Below are positions 42,959-52,487 of a stretch of DNA of 64,000 nt, in pieces (position 1 is the stretch's first letter; each line of letters begins with the position of its first letter). The stretch lies in assembly GCF_030544485.1 (NCBI RefSeq), contig NZ_CP130610.1, forward strand, positions 2,108,001 through 2,172,000, written 5' to 3'. The stretch comes from Halomonas sp. HAL1. Lineage in GTDB: Bacteria > Pseudomonadota > Gammaproteobacteria > Pseudomonadales > Halomonadaceae. The translations under genes were made by a program, and so were the position numbers. Under the pieces are notes generated by a model, which had not been told where the DNA came from, made no database searches, and saw only the letters and a list, made by a program, of their open reading frames with translations.

Positions 42959-43270
42959 ATGTCTAACAACACCCTTGAGAAGTTGAAAGCGCGCTTTAAT
43001 CCTGAAGCGGCAAAGGGCATGAACGAAGTGTTCCAGTTCCACTTCTCTGACGCGGGTAGCTACTACTTAAATATCCAAGATGGCACGCTGGATGTGCAAG
43101 AGGGTGAACACAATGATCCTTCCGTTAGCTTAAGCCTAACGACTGACACGCTAAAAGGCATCATGAGTGGCGATATCAATGGCATGACGGCATTTATGAC
43201 CGGCAAGCTAAAAGCAACCGGCAATGTCATGCTGGCCACCAAGCTGACCAGCCTATTCCCTAGCGAGTAA
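42959..43270 (+). CDS. SCP2 sterol-binding domain protein
   Basis: A 103-residue single-domain SCP2-type lipid-binding protein. I use the ATG at 42959 (MSNNTLEKLKARF), preceded by GAGAG; a longer frame upstream would add an unlikely hydrophobic segment. VSLSLTTDTLKGIMSGDING then MTAFMTGKLKATGNVMLATK is the family's C-terminal half. Probably binds fatty acyl or other lipids in the cytoplasm. Confidence 0.87.
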   Translation: MSNNTLEKLKARFNPEAAKGMNEVFQFHFSDAGSYYLNIQDGTLDVQEGEHNDPSVSLSLTTDTLKGIMSGDINGMTAFMTGKLKATGNVMLATKLTSLFPSE

Positions 43271-43294
43271 TGACATATCGGCACGCGGCGCCGT

Positions 43295-44074
43295 CTAGCG
43301 CCAGCGTGCCAAATGAGTTTCGATTAGTTCGCGTGAAATTGAGTAAGGTGGCGGTAGCGATGGTAGCTGGCGAGGTGAAAACCATGCAGCATCGCTGATC
43401 TCTACCCCGTCAATGCGAATACGCCGGGTTGTCGCTTCAGCGAAGTAGCCAAACATCAGCGAATGGGGAAACGGCCAAGCCTGGCTCTGGTGGTAACGCA
43501 GTTGGTCAATATGCACGCCCACTTCCTCAAACACCTCCCGGTGAACGGCCTCTTCGGCGGACTCGCCCGGCTCAATAAATCCGGCCAAGGTTGAATAACG
43601 GCCTGGCGGAAAACGCGGGCTACGCGCCAGCAGCATCGCCTCACCGCTAGTCACCAGCGTAATAATGCAGGGCGAAATACGCGGATAATTGCGGTGCCCG
43701 CAGGCATCGCAATGCATTGCAAATTCGGCGGTAAGCTTGGTAGCGGGAGCGCCACAGCGCCCACAGAAACGGTGATTCTCCAACCAGGCACCCACCTGCA
43801 ACGCCGTTGAAAGCAGGCTGAACCAGGCGGTAGAAAGCTCGCTCATCCACTGCCGACCATCGATCCAGCCACTTTCCGCCCGGGACTCAACCAACAGTGC
43901 GACCGGCTCATCATCCCAATAACACAGCGGCTGCATCTGTTCTGTCCAGGGCTGAAAGGGTTGTAGCGGAGTCAGCTCCTCGCTACCACTTAGCGGTGCA
44001 GGCGCCAGCATGCTGCGCGACAAACGAATAACCCGCCCGGCCTGTTCATGATGGGGAATTTCTCGCCTAAGCAT
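43295..44074 (-). CDS. nudC: NADH pyrophosphatase / NAD-decapping NudC
   Basis: A 259-residue Nudix hydrolase from ATG 44074; a TTG at 44092 is the alternative start. Zinc site CGRCGAP...CDACGH, Nudix box GFIEPGESAEEAVHREVFEE then VG, and NudC C-terminal SQAWPFPHSLMFGYFAEA (the SQPWPFPxS motif that separates NudC from other Nudix enzymes). It hydrolyses NADH and removes NAD caps from RNA. It overlaps the end of dnaQ. Confidence 0.94.
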   Translation of the reverse strand: MLRREIPHHEQAGRVIRLSRSMLAPAPLSGSEELTPLQPFQPWTEQMQPLCYWDDEPVALLVESRAESGWIDGRQWMSELSTAWFSLLSTALQVGAWLENHRFCGRCGAPATKLTAEFAMHCDACGHRNYPRISPCIITLVTSGEAMLLARSPRFPPGRYSTLAGFIEPGESAEEAVHREVFEEVGVHIDQLRYHQSQAWPFPHSLMFGYFAEATTRRIRIDGVEISDAAWFSPRQLPSLPPPYSISRELIETHLARWR

Positions 44075-44807
44075 CGCTTGCCATACCTTCAAACCAATTC
44101 AACTGATGCGCTTCACACTTGGCTTTATGGGCCACCTGCTCCTCGTCGGTTGGGCGCACGACGCGCAACTGACCTGGAGTAAGCGTCATACGTTGAATCG
44201 ACAGACCTTCACTGGAGGTATCCGCCTGCTCCTGTTCTGCTGCAGAGGCCGCGTCTAACGTCAGTGCGGTTTGCCCGCCGGTCATCGCCAAATAAACTTC
44301 AGCGAGAATTTCAGAGTCTAATAGCGCGCCGTGCAGTACGCGGTGGCCATTATCGATATCATAACGTTTGCATAATGCATCAAGACTATTGCGCTGGCCG
44401 GGGTGCATGGCCCGAGCCATCGTCAGGGTATCTAATACCGCGCAGTGATCGCGCACCGGCCCCAATGCGGGAGCTTTACGCTGCTGATTAAGCATACCCA
44501 GTTCGTGGTCGATAAAGCCCACATCGAAGGGGGCGTTATGAATCACCAGCTCGGCGCCTTCAATAAAGGCCCAAAATTCGTCGGCTATTTTCGCGAACAC
44601 CGGCTCATTGGCGACTCTAGCGTCATCAATCCCGTGGACGGCAACGACTTCTGCATCGATATGGCGTTCAGGGTTGATGTACTGATGGTAGGTGCGGCCA
44701 GTAAAACGGCGGTTGACCATCTCAATCGCGCCAATTTCTACTAAGCGATGACCATCTTTTGGGTCGATACCCGTGGTTTCAGTATCTAGGATCACCTGGC
44801 GCATCAT
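44067..44807 (-). CDS. dnaQ: DNA polymerase III epsilon subunit
   Basis: A 246-residue 3'-5' proofreading exonuclease. Exo[12 protein letters not shown] (catalytic Asp and Glu), Exo[16 protein letters not shown], Exo[23 protein letters not shown], with a C-terminal tail that binds the alpha subunit. It starts at ATGATG overlapping the rnhA stop. The rnhA-dnaQ pair is conserved in gammaproteobacteria, though usually divergent in Escherichia. Confidence 0.95.
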   Translation of the reverse strand: MMRQVILDTETTGIDPKDGHRLVEIGAIEMVNRRFTGRTYHQYINPERHIDAEVVAVHGIDDARVANEPVFAKIADEFWAFIEGAELVIHNAPFDVGFIDHELGMLNQQRKAPALGPVRDHCAVLDTLTMARAMHPGQRNSLDALCKRYDIDNGHRVLHGALLDSEILAEVYLAMTGGQTALTLDAASAAEQEQADTSSEGLSIQRMTLTPGQLRVVRPTDEEQVAHKAKCEAHQLNWFEGMASDA

Positions 44808-45274
44808 GCTCTCCTCTTGTGATGCTCATCAATGGCTTCATTGGCTAACGCGTCAGCGCGCTCATTCCCGGGATGGCCGCTGTGCCCTTTCACCCAGTGC
44901 CATTCTATGGTGTGTCGCTGGGTCTCTTCGTGCAGGGTTTTCCACAACTCAGCATTTTTGACGGGTTGCTTGGCGGCGGTTTTCCAGCCGCGCTTTAACC
45001 AGTTATGAATCCACTGGGTTATGCCCTGTCGGACATATTGTGAATCGGTCCATAGCGCGACTTCACAGGGCGTGTTTAGCGTTCGCAGGGCCATGATCGC
45101 AGCCATCAACTCCATACGGTTATTAGTGGTATCTGATTCATAGCCTTTCAAGGTTTTCTCATGCTGGCCGCTCGCCAGCACCACACCCCATCCGCCGGGG
45201 CCTGGGTTGCCCCGACAAGCCCCATCGGTATACACCGTTACCCGAGGCAGTTGCCCGGCAGCCTCTTTAGTCAA
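44804..45274 (-). CDS. rnhA: Ribonuclease HI
   Basis: A 156-residue RNase HI with all catalytic acids: [16 protein letters not shown] (Asp), NNRMELMAA (Glu), LWTDSQYV (Asp), and [12 protein letters not shown] (His/Asp). The start appears to be TTG at 45274, overlapping the methyltransferase stop; no upstream ATG fits. It removes RNA from RNA-DNA hybrids. Confidence 0.95.
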   Translation of the reverse strand: MTKEAAGQLPRVTVYTDGACRGNPGPGGWGVVLASGQHEKTLKGYESDTTNNRMELMAAIMALRTLNTPCEVALWTDSQYVRQGITQWIHNWLKRGWKTAAKQPVKNAELWKTLHEETQRHTIEWHWVKGHSGHPGNERADALANEAIDEHHKRRA

Positions 45275-46085
45275 TTTCTTGATCCTTTGGTTGATGCGTC
45301 TGAGCTTGTATTGGGAGCTCTTGATAGGATTGATAGTGAGCCGATGAACCTGAGCGGGTAACGCCTAATGAAGCGGGAGACGTAGGCGCTTTTAAACCAA
45401 ACTTCAGGCGTTGCACTGGCGCTTGGCGTTGACGCCTTCGGGCTTGAATCATATAGCTCTCGCCTAGCGGTAGGTTATGCCTACGCCCCAGCGACTCCCA
45501 ATATTCACCGCATTTAGCACTCGTCCGTCCACGAAAACAGCAATAGTCTACGCGCTCCACCTCGAAGTCGACAAACGCCAACCAGTCGCGCAGGCGGCTA
45601 ACAGAGCGCCAAGTGCCATCCCAGGGGAACTGCTGTTGGCGTTTTCGCCATTGGCGGGCAAGGCCTCCGACACCGATCGGATTAAAACCAAACAGTACCA
45701 ATATCCCATTGTCGGCGGTGACCCGCGCGGCTTCCTGAAGCGCGAAATGGGCGTCGGTTAAATACTCCAGCCAGTGATGAATAACCATGACATCTAAGCA
45801 GCGATCCGGCAGCGCTAACTGATCCGGCGGGCATATCAAGGTGCTCTCGTTCTCAGCCATTGGCCTTGTGGGTGACCAGCGAATGGAATGAGGGATCGCC
45901 GACATGGTCATTAAAGCTGGCCCCATGCTCAATTCCAAACTGTGGCCGCCCACGCGCGATTCCACCACGGGACCTAAACAGGCACGTTGTGTTTCCCATA
46001 GCGAGCGCCCGGCCTCTGATTGCCAATACGGTTGGCAACTTATTAAGCGCTTGGCGAGTGTCGTGGCCGTTGTCGAATTTGACAT
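45267..46085 (-). CDS. SAM-dependent methyltransferase, type 11
   Basis: A 272-residue protein from ATG 46085, with GGAGGGAAG upstream; a longer frame to 46148 is less likely. Core motifs are the central [20 protein letters not shown] and [20 protein letters not shown], typical of class-I methyltransferases. It sits between gloB (divergent) and rnhA-dnaQ, the usual place of the uncharacterised YafS-like methyltransferase in gammaproteobacteria. The first glycine-rich loop is atypical, so its activity is uncertain. Confidence 0.85.
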   Translation of the reverse strand: MSNSTTATTLAKRLISCQPYWQSEAGRSLWETQRACLGPVVESRVGGHSLELSMGPALMTMSAIPHSIRWSPTRPMAENESTLICPPDQLALPDRCLDVMVIHHWLEYLTDAHFALQEAARVTADNGILVLFGFNPIGVGGLARQWRKRQQQFPWDGTWRSVSRLRDWLAFVDFEVERVDYCCFRGRTSAKCGEYWESLGRRHNLPLGESYMIQARRRQRQAPVQRLKFGLKAPTSPASLGVTRSGSSAHYQSYQELPIQAQTHQPKDQEID

Positions 46086-46239
46086 GAACAGCGCTTCCCT
46101 CCACAGTAACGGCTTTTCAACGCCTTGGTTACACCGATTTAGCGCCACTTTTTAATTAAGTTAAGAAGCGCAATGTTTTGCGTGTTTACGCATGTTGGTT
46201 ACTGAATTCTGTATTTTCGCAATTTAAAGGATCTCGCCG

Positions 46240-47007
46240 ATGATGAGCGTGACACCGATCCCAGCTCTAAGCGACAACTATATTTGGCTATTAAGACAAG
46301 ATACCAGCCAAAGCGTTTGCGTGGTGGATCCAGGTGAAGCGGCCCCTGTGATCGAGTTTCTTGAGCGTGAGTCGTTAACGCTAAAATCCATCCTTATTAC
46401 GCATCACCACCATGATCATACGGGTGGTTTAGCTGAATTAATTAAACGCTACTCCCCTCACGTTATCGGCCCAGCCAACCCCAACATTGAAGGGATTGAC
46501 GAGACCGTTGGCGACGGCGATGAAGTCCGCATTATGGGCCGTTTATTCGACGTAATAGCGACACCGGGCCATACACTGGATCATATCAGCTACTTCACAG
46601 CGGGTATCCCTGCCCTTCTGTTTTGCGGTGACACTCTTTTTTGCGCTGGTTGTGGCCGTTTATTTGAAGGCACCCCAGAGCAAATGTTTGCCGCGTTGAA
46701 CAAATTTGCGGAACTACCTGAAGATACACTGGTCTTTGCAGCCCATGAGTATACGCAAGCGAACCTGACGTTTGCTCGTGCTGCGGACCCTGAAAACGAA
46801 GACGTTAAACACGCCTTGCAGGAGTGTGAAAAGGCGCGGGCATTGGATCGCCCCACCTTACCCAGCACGATAGGACGCGAGCTGAAAATTAATCCCTACT
46901 TGCGCGTGGGCACAGATAGCGTGCGCCAAGCAGCAGGTACTCAGGGTGTTAATGATACTGATCTCGCTACGTTTACCACTCTGCGCGAGTGGAAGAACCG
47001 TTTTTAA
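46240..47007 (+). CDS. gloB: Hydroxyacylglutathione hydrolase (glyoxalase II)
   Basis: A 255-residue metallo-beta-lactamase-fold enzyme. Metal motif THHHHDHTGG (residues about 54-63), TPGHTLDHISYF, CGDTLFCAGCGRLFEGTPEQ, and HEYTQANLTFA with the GSH-binding residues in the C-terminal domain (CEKARALDRPTLPSTIGREL). It releases D-lactate and glutathione from S-lactoylglutathione. AAAGGA precedes the ATG. Confidence 0.95.
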   Translation: MMSVTPIPALSDNYIWLLRQDTSQSVCVVDPGEAAPVIEFLERESLTLKSILITHHHHDHTGGLAELIKRYSPHVIGPANPNIEGIDETVGDGDEVRIMGRLFDVIATPGHTLDHISYFTAGIPALLFCGDTLFCAGCGRLFEGTPEQMFAALNKFAELPEDTLVFAAHEYTQANLTFARAADPENEDVKHALQECEKARALDRPTLPSTIGRELKINPYLRVGTDSVRQAAGTQGVNDTDLATFTTLREWKNRF

Positions 47008-47037
47008 GAACGCTATCGAAACCAAACGAATGCAACT

Positions 47038-48285
47038 ATGACCTATCGAACGATTCGCCAGCGCTTGATGCTGAGCGCTGGCAGTACCGTAATTATGGGC
47101 CTAATGTTAGCCGCTGCGGCAAGCTCACAAGCCTCTGCTCCAGCCTATGAAACCACCGCAAGTGCGACAACAGCCTTACCTAACGGTGTTACCAGTACGT
47201 CGCCAACCGATACAAAGCCCTATCCTACGCCTTTCCAAACCCATTTTTGGGAGGCGCTAGAGCTTGAACCCCAGAATGCCTGGACGACTCTGCGTAAAAG
47301 CTTCCAGTGGCAAGAGAAAACATTGCCAGTAGAAGCTCAAGCTCGAGTGGATGAATGGATTGAGCACTACCGTTCCAGCCCTGAAAACATTGCCACGATC
47401 ACCGAACGCGCCACCCCCTGGCTTGCCTGGATTACTCAGCAAGTCAGTGAGCGCGGCCTACCTGGTGAAATCGCGTTAATTCCGTTTGTCGAAAGCTCTT
47501 TCGACCCAGGTGCACGAAGTCACCGCGGGGCGGCAGGTCTTTGGCAATTTATGCCTGGGACCGGCGACGCATTGGGGTTAGTGCGTAATGGTAATTACGA
47601 TGGTCGTCTGGATGTTCTAGCCTCTACCGAGGCCGCGCTGGACTATCTGGAAATGCAGGCCGACCAGTGGTACGAGGGCGACCTCATGCTTTCTCTGGCC
47701 GCTTATAATGCAGGCGCTGGCACCGTCAATCGCGCCCAGCGTCAGATACAGAGTCAAGGGTTAAGTGGAGACTATTGGGACCTGTCCCTGCCCTACGAAA
47801 CCATGCAGTACGTTCCCAAGTTGAAGGCAATCGCTACGATCATTAACGATCCTGAAAAATACGGTGTGAGCTTGCCTGAGATTCACATCGACCCCGCCTT
47901 CGCAAAAGTTCAGTTGGCCCACGCAGTGAGTCTGTCTGAAGCCTCGCAAATGCTGGATGTCAGCAAAATGGCACTGGCTGAGTTGAATCCGGGTTTACTG
48001 AATGGCAGCATCGATCCACGCAGCGCACAGACACTGCTGGTACCCGAAGAAGTGGATAAACAAGTGCTGGCTCAATTATCACAGGGCAATAGTCAGGCAC
48101 AGGGCAATAGCCAAGCGCTTGCGCAAAATAACAGCGCAGATACGCACCGCGTTGAAAGGGGCGATAGCCTCTCAGCGATTGCGGCCCGCTATAATATTGA
48201 TCAACAAGACCTGATACGCTGGAATTCGATTGACCGCCCCAGCGCTTTACAACCGGGGCAGTTACTGACACTTTCAGGGCGTTGA
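47038..48285 (+). CDS. mltD: Membrane-bound lytic murein transglycosylase D
   Basis: A 415-residue cell-wall lytic enzyme. N-terminal hydrophobic export signal (residues about 10-33), SLT domain with catalytic Glu152 in PFVESSFDPGARS and GLWQFMPGTG, AAYNAGAGTVNRA, and a C-terminal LysM (HRVERGDSLSAIAARYNIDQ). Escherichia MltD has two LysM repeats; only one clear repeat is seen here. A short Gln/Asn/Ser repeat (QGNSQAQGNSQAL) links the domains. The last codons lie in an 18-bp direct repeat. Confidence 0.9.
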   Translation: MTYRTIRQRLMLSAGSTVIMGLMLAAAASSQASAPAYETTASATTALPNGVTSTSPTDTKPYPTPFQTHFWEALELEPQNAWTTLRKSFQWQEKTLPVEAQARVDEWIEHYRSSPENIATITERATPWLAWITQQVSERGLPGEIALIPFVESSFDPGARSHRGAAGLWQFMPGTGDALGLVRNGNYDGRLDVLASTEAALDYLEMQADQWYEGDLMLSLAAYNAGAGTVNRAQRQIQSQGLSGDYWDLSLPYETMQYVPKLKAIATIINDPEKYGVSLPEIHIDPAFAKVQLAHAVSLSEASQMLDVSKMALAELNPGLLNGSIDPRSAQTLLVPEEVDKQVLAQLSQGNSQAQGNSQALAQNNSADTHRVERGDSLSAIAARYNIDQQDLIRWNSIDRPSALQPGQLLTLSGR

Positions 48286-48298
48286 ATCCGGGTTTACT
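47982..48298. repeat. 18-bp direct repeat at the end of mltD
   Basis: GTTGAATCCGGGTTTACT occurs at 47982-47999 inside mltD and again at 48281-48298 across its stop codon, 299 bases apart and in different reading frames. Chance is unlikely for an 18-base exact match at this distance, so it is probably a duplication scar. Confidence 0.7.
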
Positions 48299-48319
48299 AG
48301 TTGGCTTTGTTCACATGGG

Positions 48320-50257
48320 ATGTCACCAATGCCGCGAGGTCTGTTTTTTGCGAAAGCATTTCTACTTATCAGTGGCTTGCTAATAAATGTATCGATACTG
48401 GCGTCAGAAGCAACGCCCCCTATCGATTCTTCCCAACGACCTGCCGGCAACAACGTGGTGGGCGATTTAAATACGGATGCCAACAACGTAGTGCCGGTTA
48501 AAACAGTTCACGGGTTATCACTTTACGATAGCCCCGAGCTACCGGCAGACTTCCCCTACTTCCCCCATGTAAACCCAAAAGCCCCCAAAGGCGGCACCAT
48601 TACCTATACCGCCGTGGGGGGCAGCTTCGATTCAACGAATCCGTTTATTATTCGTGGCACACCGGCCACCGGCGTTTCGCAAATTTATGACACCTTGATG
48701 GCCAGCAATCCCAATGAGCCCTTTAGCCTGTATGGTTTATTGGCTGAAGGCGTGCGCCTGGACCCCGACCGGGAATGGATTGAGTTTGACCTTCGCCCTG
48801 AAGCACGCTTTCAGGACGGCGAACCCGTCACCGCCTACGATGTGGTGTTCTCACTTAACCTCCTCCGGGAAGAGGGCAATCCGTTTTATGCCAGCTATTA
48901 TGCGGGTGTGAGCGAAGTGATCGCCCTCAACGAACATCAAGTGCGCTTTACCTTCAGCGATACCGATTCCCGAGAACTGCCGCTAATCGTTGCTCAACTG
49001 CCTATTCTCCCACGCCACTACTGGGAGCCACGCGAGTTCACATCGCCTACCCTGGCGGCTCACCCCGGCTCCGGCCCCTACCTCATCAGTGAGGTTGACC
49101 CAGGCAGGCGAATTGTTTACCAGCGGGATGAGGATTATTGGGGAAAAAACTTGCCGGTGAATGTTGGCCGCTACAACATTGACCGCATCGTTTACGACTA
49201 CTATCGTGACCGCGATATCGCCTGGGAAGCCTTCAAAGCGGGCCTGACAGATTTTCGTACGGATGCCCGCGCGGCCACCTGGGCGATTGGCTACGACTTT
49301 CCTGCCTATGAAGAGGGCTTGGTGAAGCGGCTGACGGTACCTGACGTCAACCCATCCATGATGCAGGCCTTTGTACTCAACCTCCGCAAAGAGAAGTTTC
49401 AAGACCCACGGGTACGCGAAGCGTTAAGCCTTACCTTCGATTTTCCTTGGCTCAACACCAATATTTTCTACGATACCTACCGGCGTACCGAAAGCTTTTT
49501 CCAGAACTCGGAGATGGAGGCCACCGGACTACCTTCGGAAGAAGAGCTGGCGCTACTCGAACCGTTTAGGGAAGTGTTAATCGCTTCCCATGGGTCTGAC
49601 CGCCTGTTCACCGAACCGCTGCCCATTGACCAACCCCTCAACCTGCGTGAGCGTCTACGCAAGGCACTGGCGCTTTTGCGCGACGCGGGCTATCGCGTTG
49701 AAGAGGGAGTACTGGTCAACCAAGCCACCGGTCAGCCACTCAGCCTTGAAGTGCTGCTCTACGATTCGGGTCTTGAGCGAGTGGTTCAACCCATGCTGCG
49801 TAACATGGCCCGCCTAGGGGTGCAGACCTCGCTGCGCATCGTTGATATCAATCAATATTTAAACCGGCAGCGCAATTACGACTATGACATAGTAATTAGC
49901 CATTTCCCCCAGTCGAACAACCCGGGTAATGAGCAGCGCGACTTCTGGACCAGCGACGCCGCCGAGGCGCCGCAAAGCCGCAACCGGATGGCGCTCGCCC
50001 ACCCAGCGGTCGATGCGCTGGTGGAAGCGATCATTAGTGCCGATGGTCGTGAGGAACTGGATACCGCCACGCGGGCGCTGGATCGGGTGCTGCGCTGGGG
50101 GTTTTACGTCATTCCTCACTACCACTCCGGCGAAACCCGCATTGCGATCTGGGACAAGTTTGGCTATCCCGAGCCCTTTCCGGAGTATGCGATGGATCTG
50201 GATGCATGGTGGGTGGATACCGAGCGTGAAGCAGAACTGCAGCGCCAGCGCCGCTGA
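48320..50257 (+). CDS. yejA: Oligopeptide ABC transporter binding protein YejA
   Basis: A 645-residue SBP family 5 protein. Signal peptide (FLLISGLLINVSILASEA), then HGLSLYDSPELPADFPYFPH and VNPKAPKGGTITYTAVGGSF, the standard YejA start of the mature protein. It delivers peptides (and in enterobacteria microcin C) to YejBEF encoded downstream in order. The start could also be the ATG at 48329. Confidence 0.92.
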   Translation: MSPMPRGLFFAKAFLLISGLLINVSILASEATPPIDSSQRPAGNNVVGDLNTDANNVVPVKTVHGLSLYDSPELPADFPYFPHVNPKAPKGGTITYTAVGGSFDSTNPFIIRGTPATGVSQIYDTLMASNPNEPFSLYGLLAEGVRLDPDREWIEFDLRPEARFQDGEPVTAYDVVFSLNLLREEGNPFYASYYAGVSEVIALNEHQVRFTFSDTDSRELPLIVAQLPILPRHYWEPREFTSPTLAAHPGSGPYLISEVDPGRRIVYQRDEDYWGKNLPVNVGRYNIDRIVYDYYRDRDIAWEAFKAGLTDFRTDARAATWAIGYDFPAYEEGLVKRLTVPDVNPSMMQAFVLNLRKEKFQDPRVREALSLTFDFPWLNTNIFYDTYRRTESFFQNSEMEATGLPSEEELALLEPFREVLIASHGSDRLFTEPLPIDQPLNLRERLRKALALLRDAGYRVEEGVLVNQATGQPLSLEVLLYDSGLERVVQPMLRNMARLGVQTSLRIVDINQYLNRQRNYDYDIVISHFPQSNNPGNEQRDFWTSDAAEAPQSRNRMALAHPAVDALVEAIISADGREELDTATRALDRVLRWGFYVIPHYHSGETRIAIWDKFGYPEPFPEYAMDLDAWWVDTEREAELQRQRR

Positions 50258-50334
50258 GACTGGCTTTATTACAGCGACTTATTCGCAACGGCTTATCCTC
50301 AACGGTTTCATCGTTATAAACCTCGGAGTGCTCT

Positions 50335-51408
50335 GTGGCCCGCTACACCCTACGCCGACTGCTGCTAATGATTCCGACCCTTTTTGGGATCATGCTACTC
50401 AATTTTATTATTGTTCAGGCGGCGCCGGGCGGGCCGATTGATCAGATGCTGGCACGTTTTGAGGGCGCCGACGCCATGGCCAGCACTCGTTTGGATATGG
50501 GCGGTGCCGATGTGCAGGTAAGTGACGATTCTCGTGGCGCTCGGGGCATCGACCCACGCTTTATCGAACAGCTAGAACAGCAGTTTGGTTTTGATAAACC
50601 CGCCCACGAGCGCTTTATCGGCATGATGGCGGATTACCTCACGCTCGATTTCGGCACCAGTTTTTTCCGCGACCGGCCGGTGACTGAGCTGATGATTGAG
50701 CGGTTGCCGGTGTCCATTTCGCTGGGGCTATGGACCACGCTGCTGGTCTACCTGATCTCGATCCCCTTAGGTATCAAAAAAGCGCTACGCCACGGCTCCC
50801 GATTCGATGTCTGGTCTTCCGGGTTAGTGATTGTCGGCTACGCCATTCCGGGCTTTTTGTTTGCGATATTGCTGATCGTGCTATTTGCTGGCGGCACCTA
50901 CTGGGACGTGTTTCCCCTCCGCGGCCTGACCTCGCCCAACTTCGACCAGCTTTCGGCCTGGGGCAAGGTCAAAGATTACTTCTGGCATATCACCCTGCCG
51001 GTTATCGCCGCGGCAATTGGCAGCTTTGCCACACTCACCATGCTGACCAAAAACAGCTTCCTGGATGAAATTCACAAACAGTATGTGATTACCGCACGCG
51101 CCAAGGGCGCCGATGAACGGCGGGTGCTCTATGGTCATGTTTTCCGGAACGCCATGTTGATTATTATCGCCGGTCTACCTGCCGCCATGATCGGAATTTT
51201 CTTTACCGGTGCGCTATTGATAGAAGTGATCTTCTCCCTGGATGGCCTCGGCCTGCTCGGCTTTGAGGCGGTGATGCAGCGGGATTACCCGGTTATTTTC
51301 GGTACGCTGTTTTTGTATACCGTGATCGGTCTGATCCTTAAGCTGATTTCCGATTTGACCTACGTGTGGGTAGACCCACGTATCGACTTTTCGACCCGGG
51401 AGTCATGA
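50335..51408 (+). CDS. yejB: Peptide ABC transporter permease YejB
   Basis: A 357-residue permease starting at GTG ([20 protein letters not shown]). Six membrane helices of the BPD_transp_1 type. The coupling motif [20 protein letters not shown] (EAA loop) contacts the ATPase. Cognate of YejE and YejF. Confidence 0.93.
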   Translation: MARYTLRRLLLMIPTLFGIMLLNFIIVQAAPGGPIDQMLARFEGADAMASTRLDMGGADVQVSDDSRGARGIDPRFIEQLEQQFGFDKPAHERFIGMMADYLTLDFGTSFFRDRPVTELMIERLPVSISLGLWTTLLVYLISIPLGIKKALRHGSRFDVWSSGLVIVGYAIPGFLFAILLIVLFAGGTYWDVFPLRGLTSPNFDQLSAWGKVKDYFWHITLPVIAAAIGSFATLTMLTKNSFLDEIHKQYVITARAKGADERRVLYGHVFRNAMLIIIAGLPAAMIGIFFTGALLIEVIFSLDGLGLLGFEAVMQRDYPVIFGTLFLYTVIGLILKLISDLTYVWVDPRIDFSTRES

Positions 51409-51410
51409 TC

Positions 51411-52487
51411 ATGGCCTCTCTTTCTTCTTATTTTTCGCCCATTACCCGCCGACGGCTGGCGGCCTTTAAAGCCAACCGGCGTGCCCGCGTATCGCTTTGG
51501 CTATTTACGGCGCTGTTTGTGTTTAGCCTGTTTGCCGAGCTGATCGCCAACGACAAGCCCATCATTATGCAGTACGACGGCCAGTGGTACGTGCCGCTGC
51601 TGGTGGATTACCCCGAAACCGAGTTTGACGGGTTTCTTCCCACGCGTACCGATTATCTGGATCCGTTTATTCAGCAACAGATTAAAGAGCACGGCTGGGC
51701 GCTGTGGCCAGCCATCCCGTATTCCTACCAAACCCTGGACATGAACATGACCCGCCCTTCCCCGGCACCGCCGGATAGCCGCCACTGGCTGGGTACCGAT
51801 GATCAGGGCCGTGATGTATTGGCGCGGGTCATTTATGGCTTTCGCCTCTCGGTTGCTTTTGCACTAGTGCTCACTGCGGGCTCGTTGGTCATCGGCGTTG
51901 TGGTTGGTGGTGTGCAGGGCTACTTTGGTGGCAAGATTGATTTGATCGGTCAGCGAGTGACTGAAATATGGTCGGGCCTTCCGGTGCTGTTCCTGCTCAT
52001 CATTTTAGCCAGCTTTGTTCAGCCGGGGTTCTGGTGGTTGCTGGGGATCATGCTGCTCTTTTCATGGCTTGGCCTGGTCGATATCGTGCGTGCCGAGTTT
52101 CTGCGTGCGCGTAACCTGGAGTACGTGCGTGCCGCCAAGTCGATGGGATTGCCCTCGCGCCTGATCATGTGGCGCCACGTGCTGCCCAATGCCATGGTCG
52201 CGACGCTAACCTTTATTCCGTTTCTGTTTACCGGTGCCATCGGCACCCTGACCGCACTGGATTTTCTCGGTTTCGGCCTGCCCCCCGGCGCGCCCTCGCT
52301 GGGCGAACTGGCAGCGCAGGGCAAGAACAACTTACATGCCCCCTGGCTGGGCATCACGGCGTTCATGACCCTGGCAATCATGCTTTCGCTACTAGTGTTC
52401 ATTGGCGAAGGCTTGCGCGACGCCTTCGACCCCCGTCACGTACAACAGCGCCAGGCTGGCCCTGCCCAGGAGACACAAAATGCCTAA
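51411..52487 (+). CDS. yejE: Peptide ABC transporter permease YejE
   Basis: A 358-residue permease. I choose ATG 51411 because GGGAG lies eight bases upstream; ATG 51405 overlaps the yejB stop and is also possible. DppC-type N-terminal domain followed by BPD_transp_1 with RARNLEYVRAAKSMGLPSRL as the EAA loop, and ALDFLGFGLPPGAPSLGELA near the end. Its 3' end overlaps yejF by eight bases. Confidence 0.92.
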   Translation: MASLSSYFSPITRRRLAAFKANRRARVSLWLFTALFVFSLFAELIANDKPIIMQYDGQWYVPLLVDYPETEFDGFLPTRTDYLDPFIQQQIKEHGWALWPAIPYSYQTLDMNMTRPSPAPPDSRHWLGTDDQGRDVLARVIYGFRLSVAFALVLTAGSLVIGVVVGGVQGYFGGKIDLIGQRVTEIWSGLPVLFLLIILASFVQPGFWWLLGIMLLFSWLGLVDIVRAEFLRARNLEYVRAAKSMGLPSRLIMWRHVLPNAMVATLTFIPFLFTGAIGTLTALDFLGFGLPPGAPSLGELAAQGKNNLHAPWLGITAFMTLAIMLSLLVFIGEGLRDAFDPRHVQQRQAGPAQETQNA

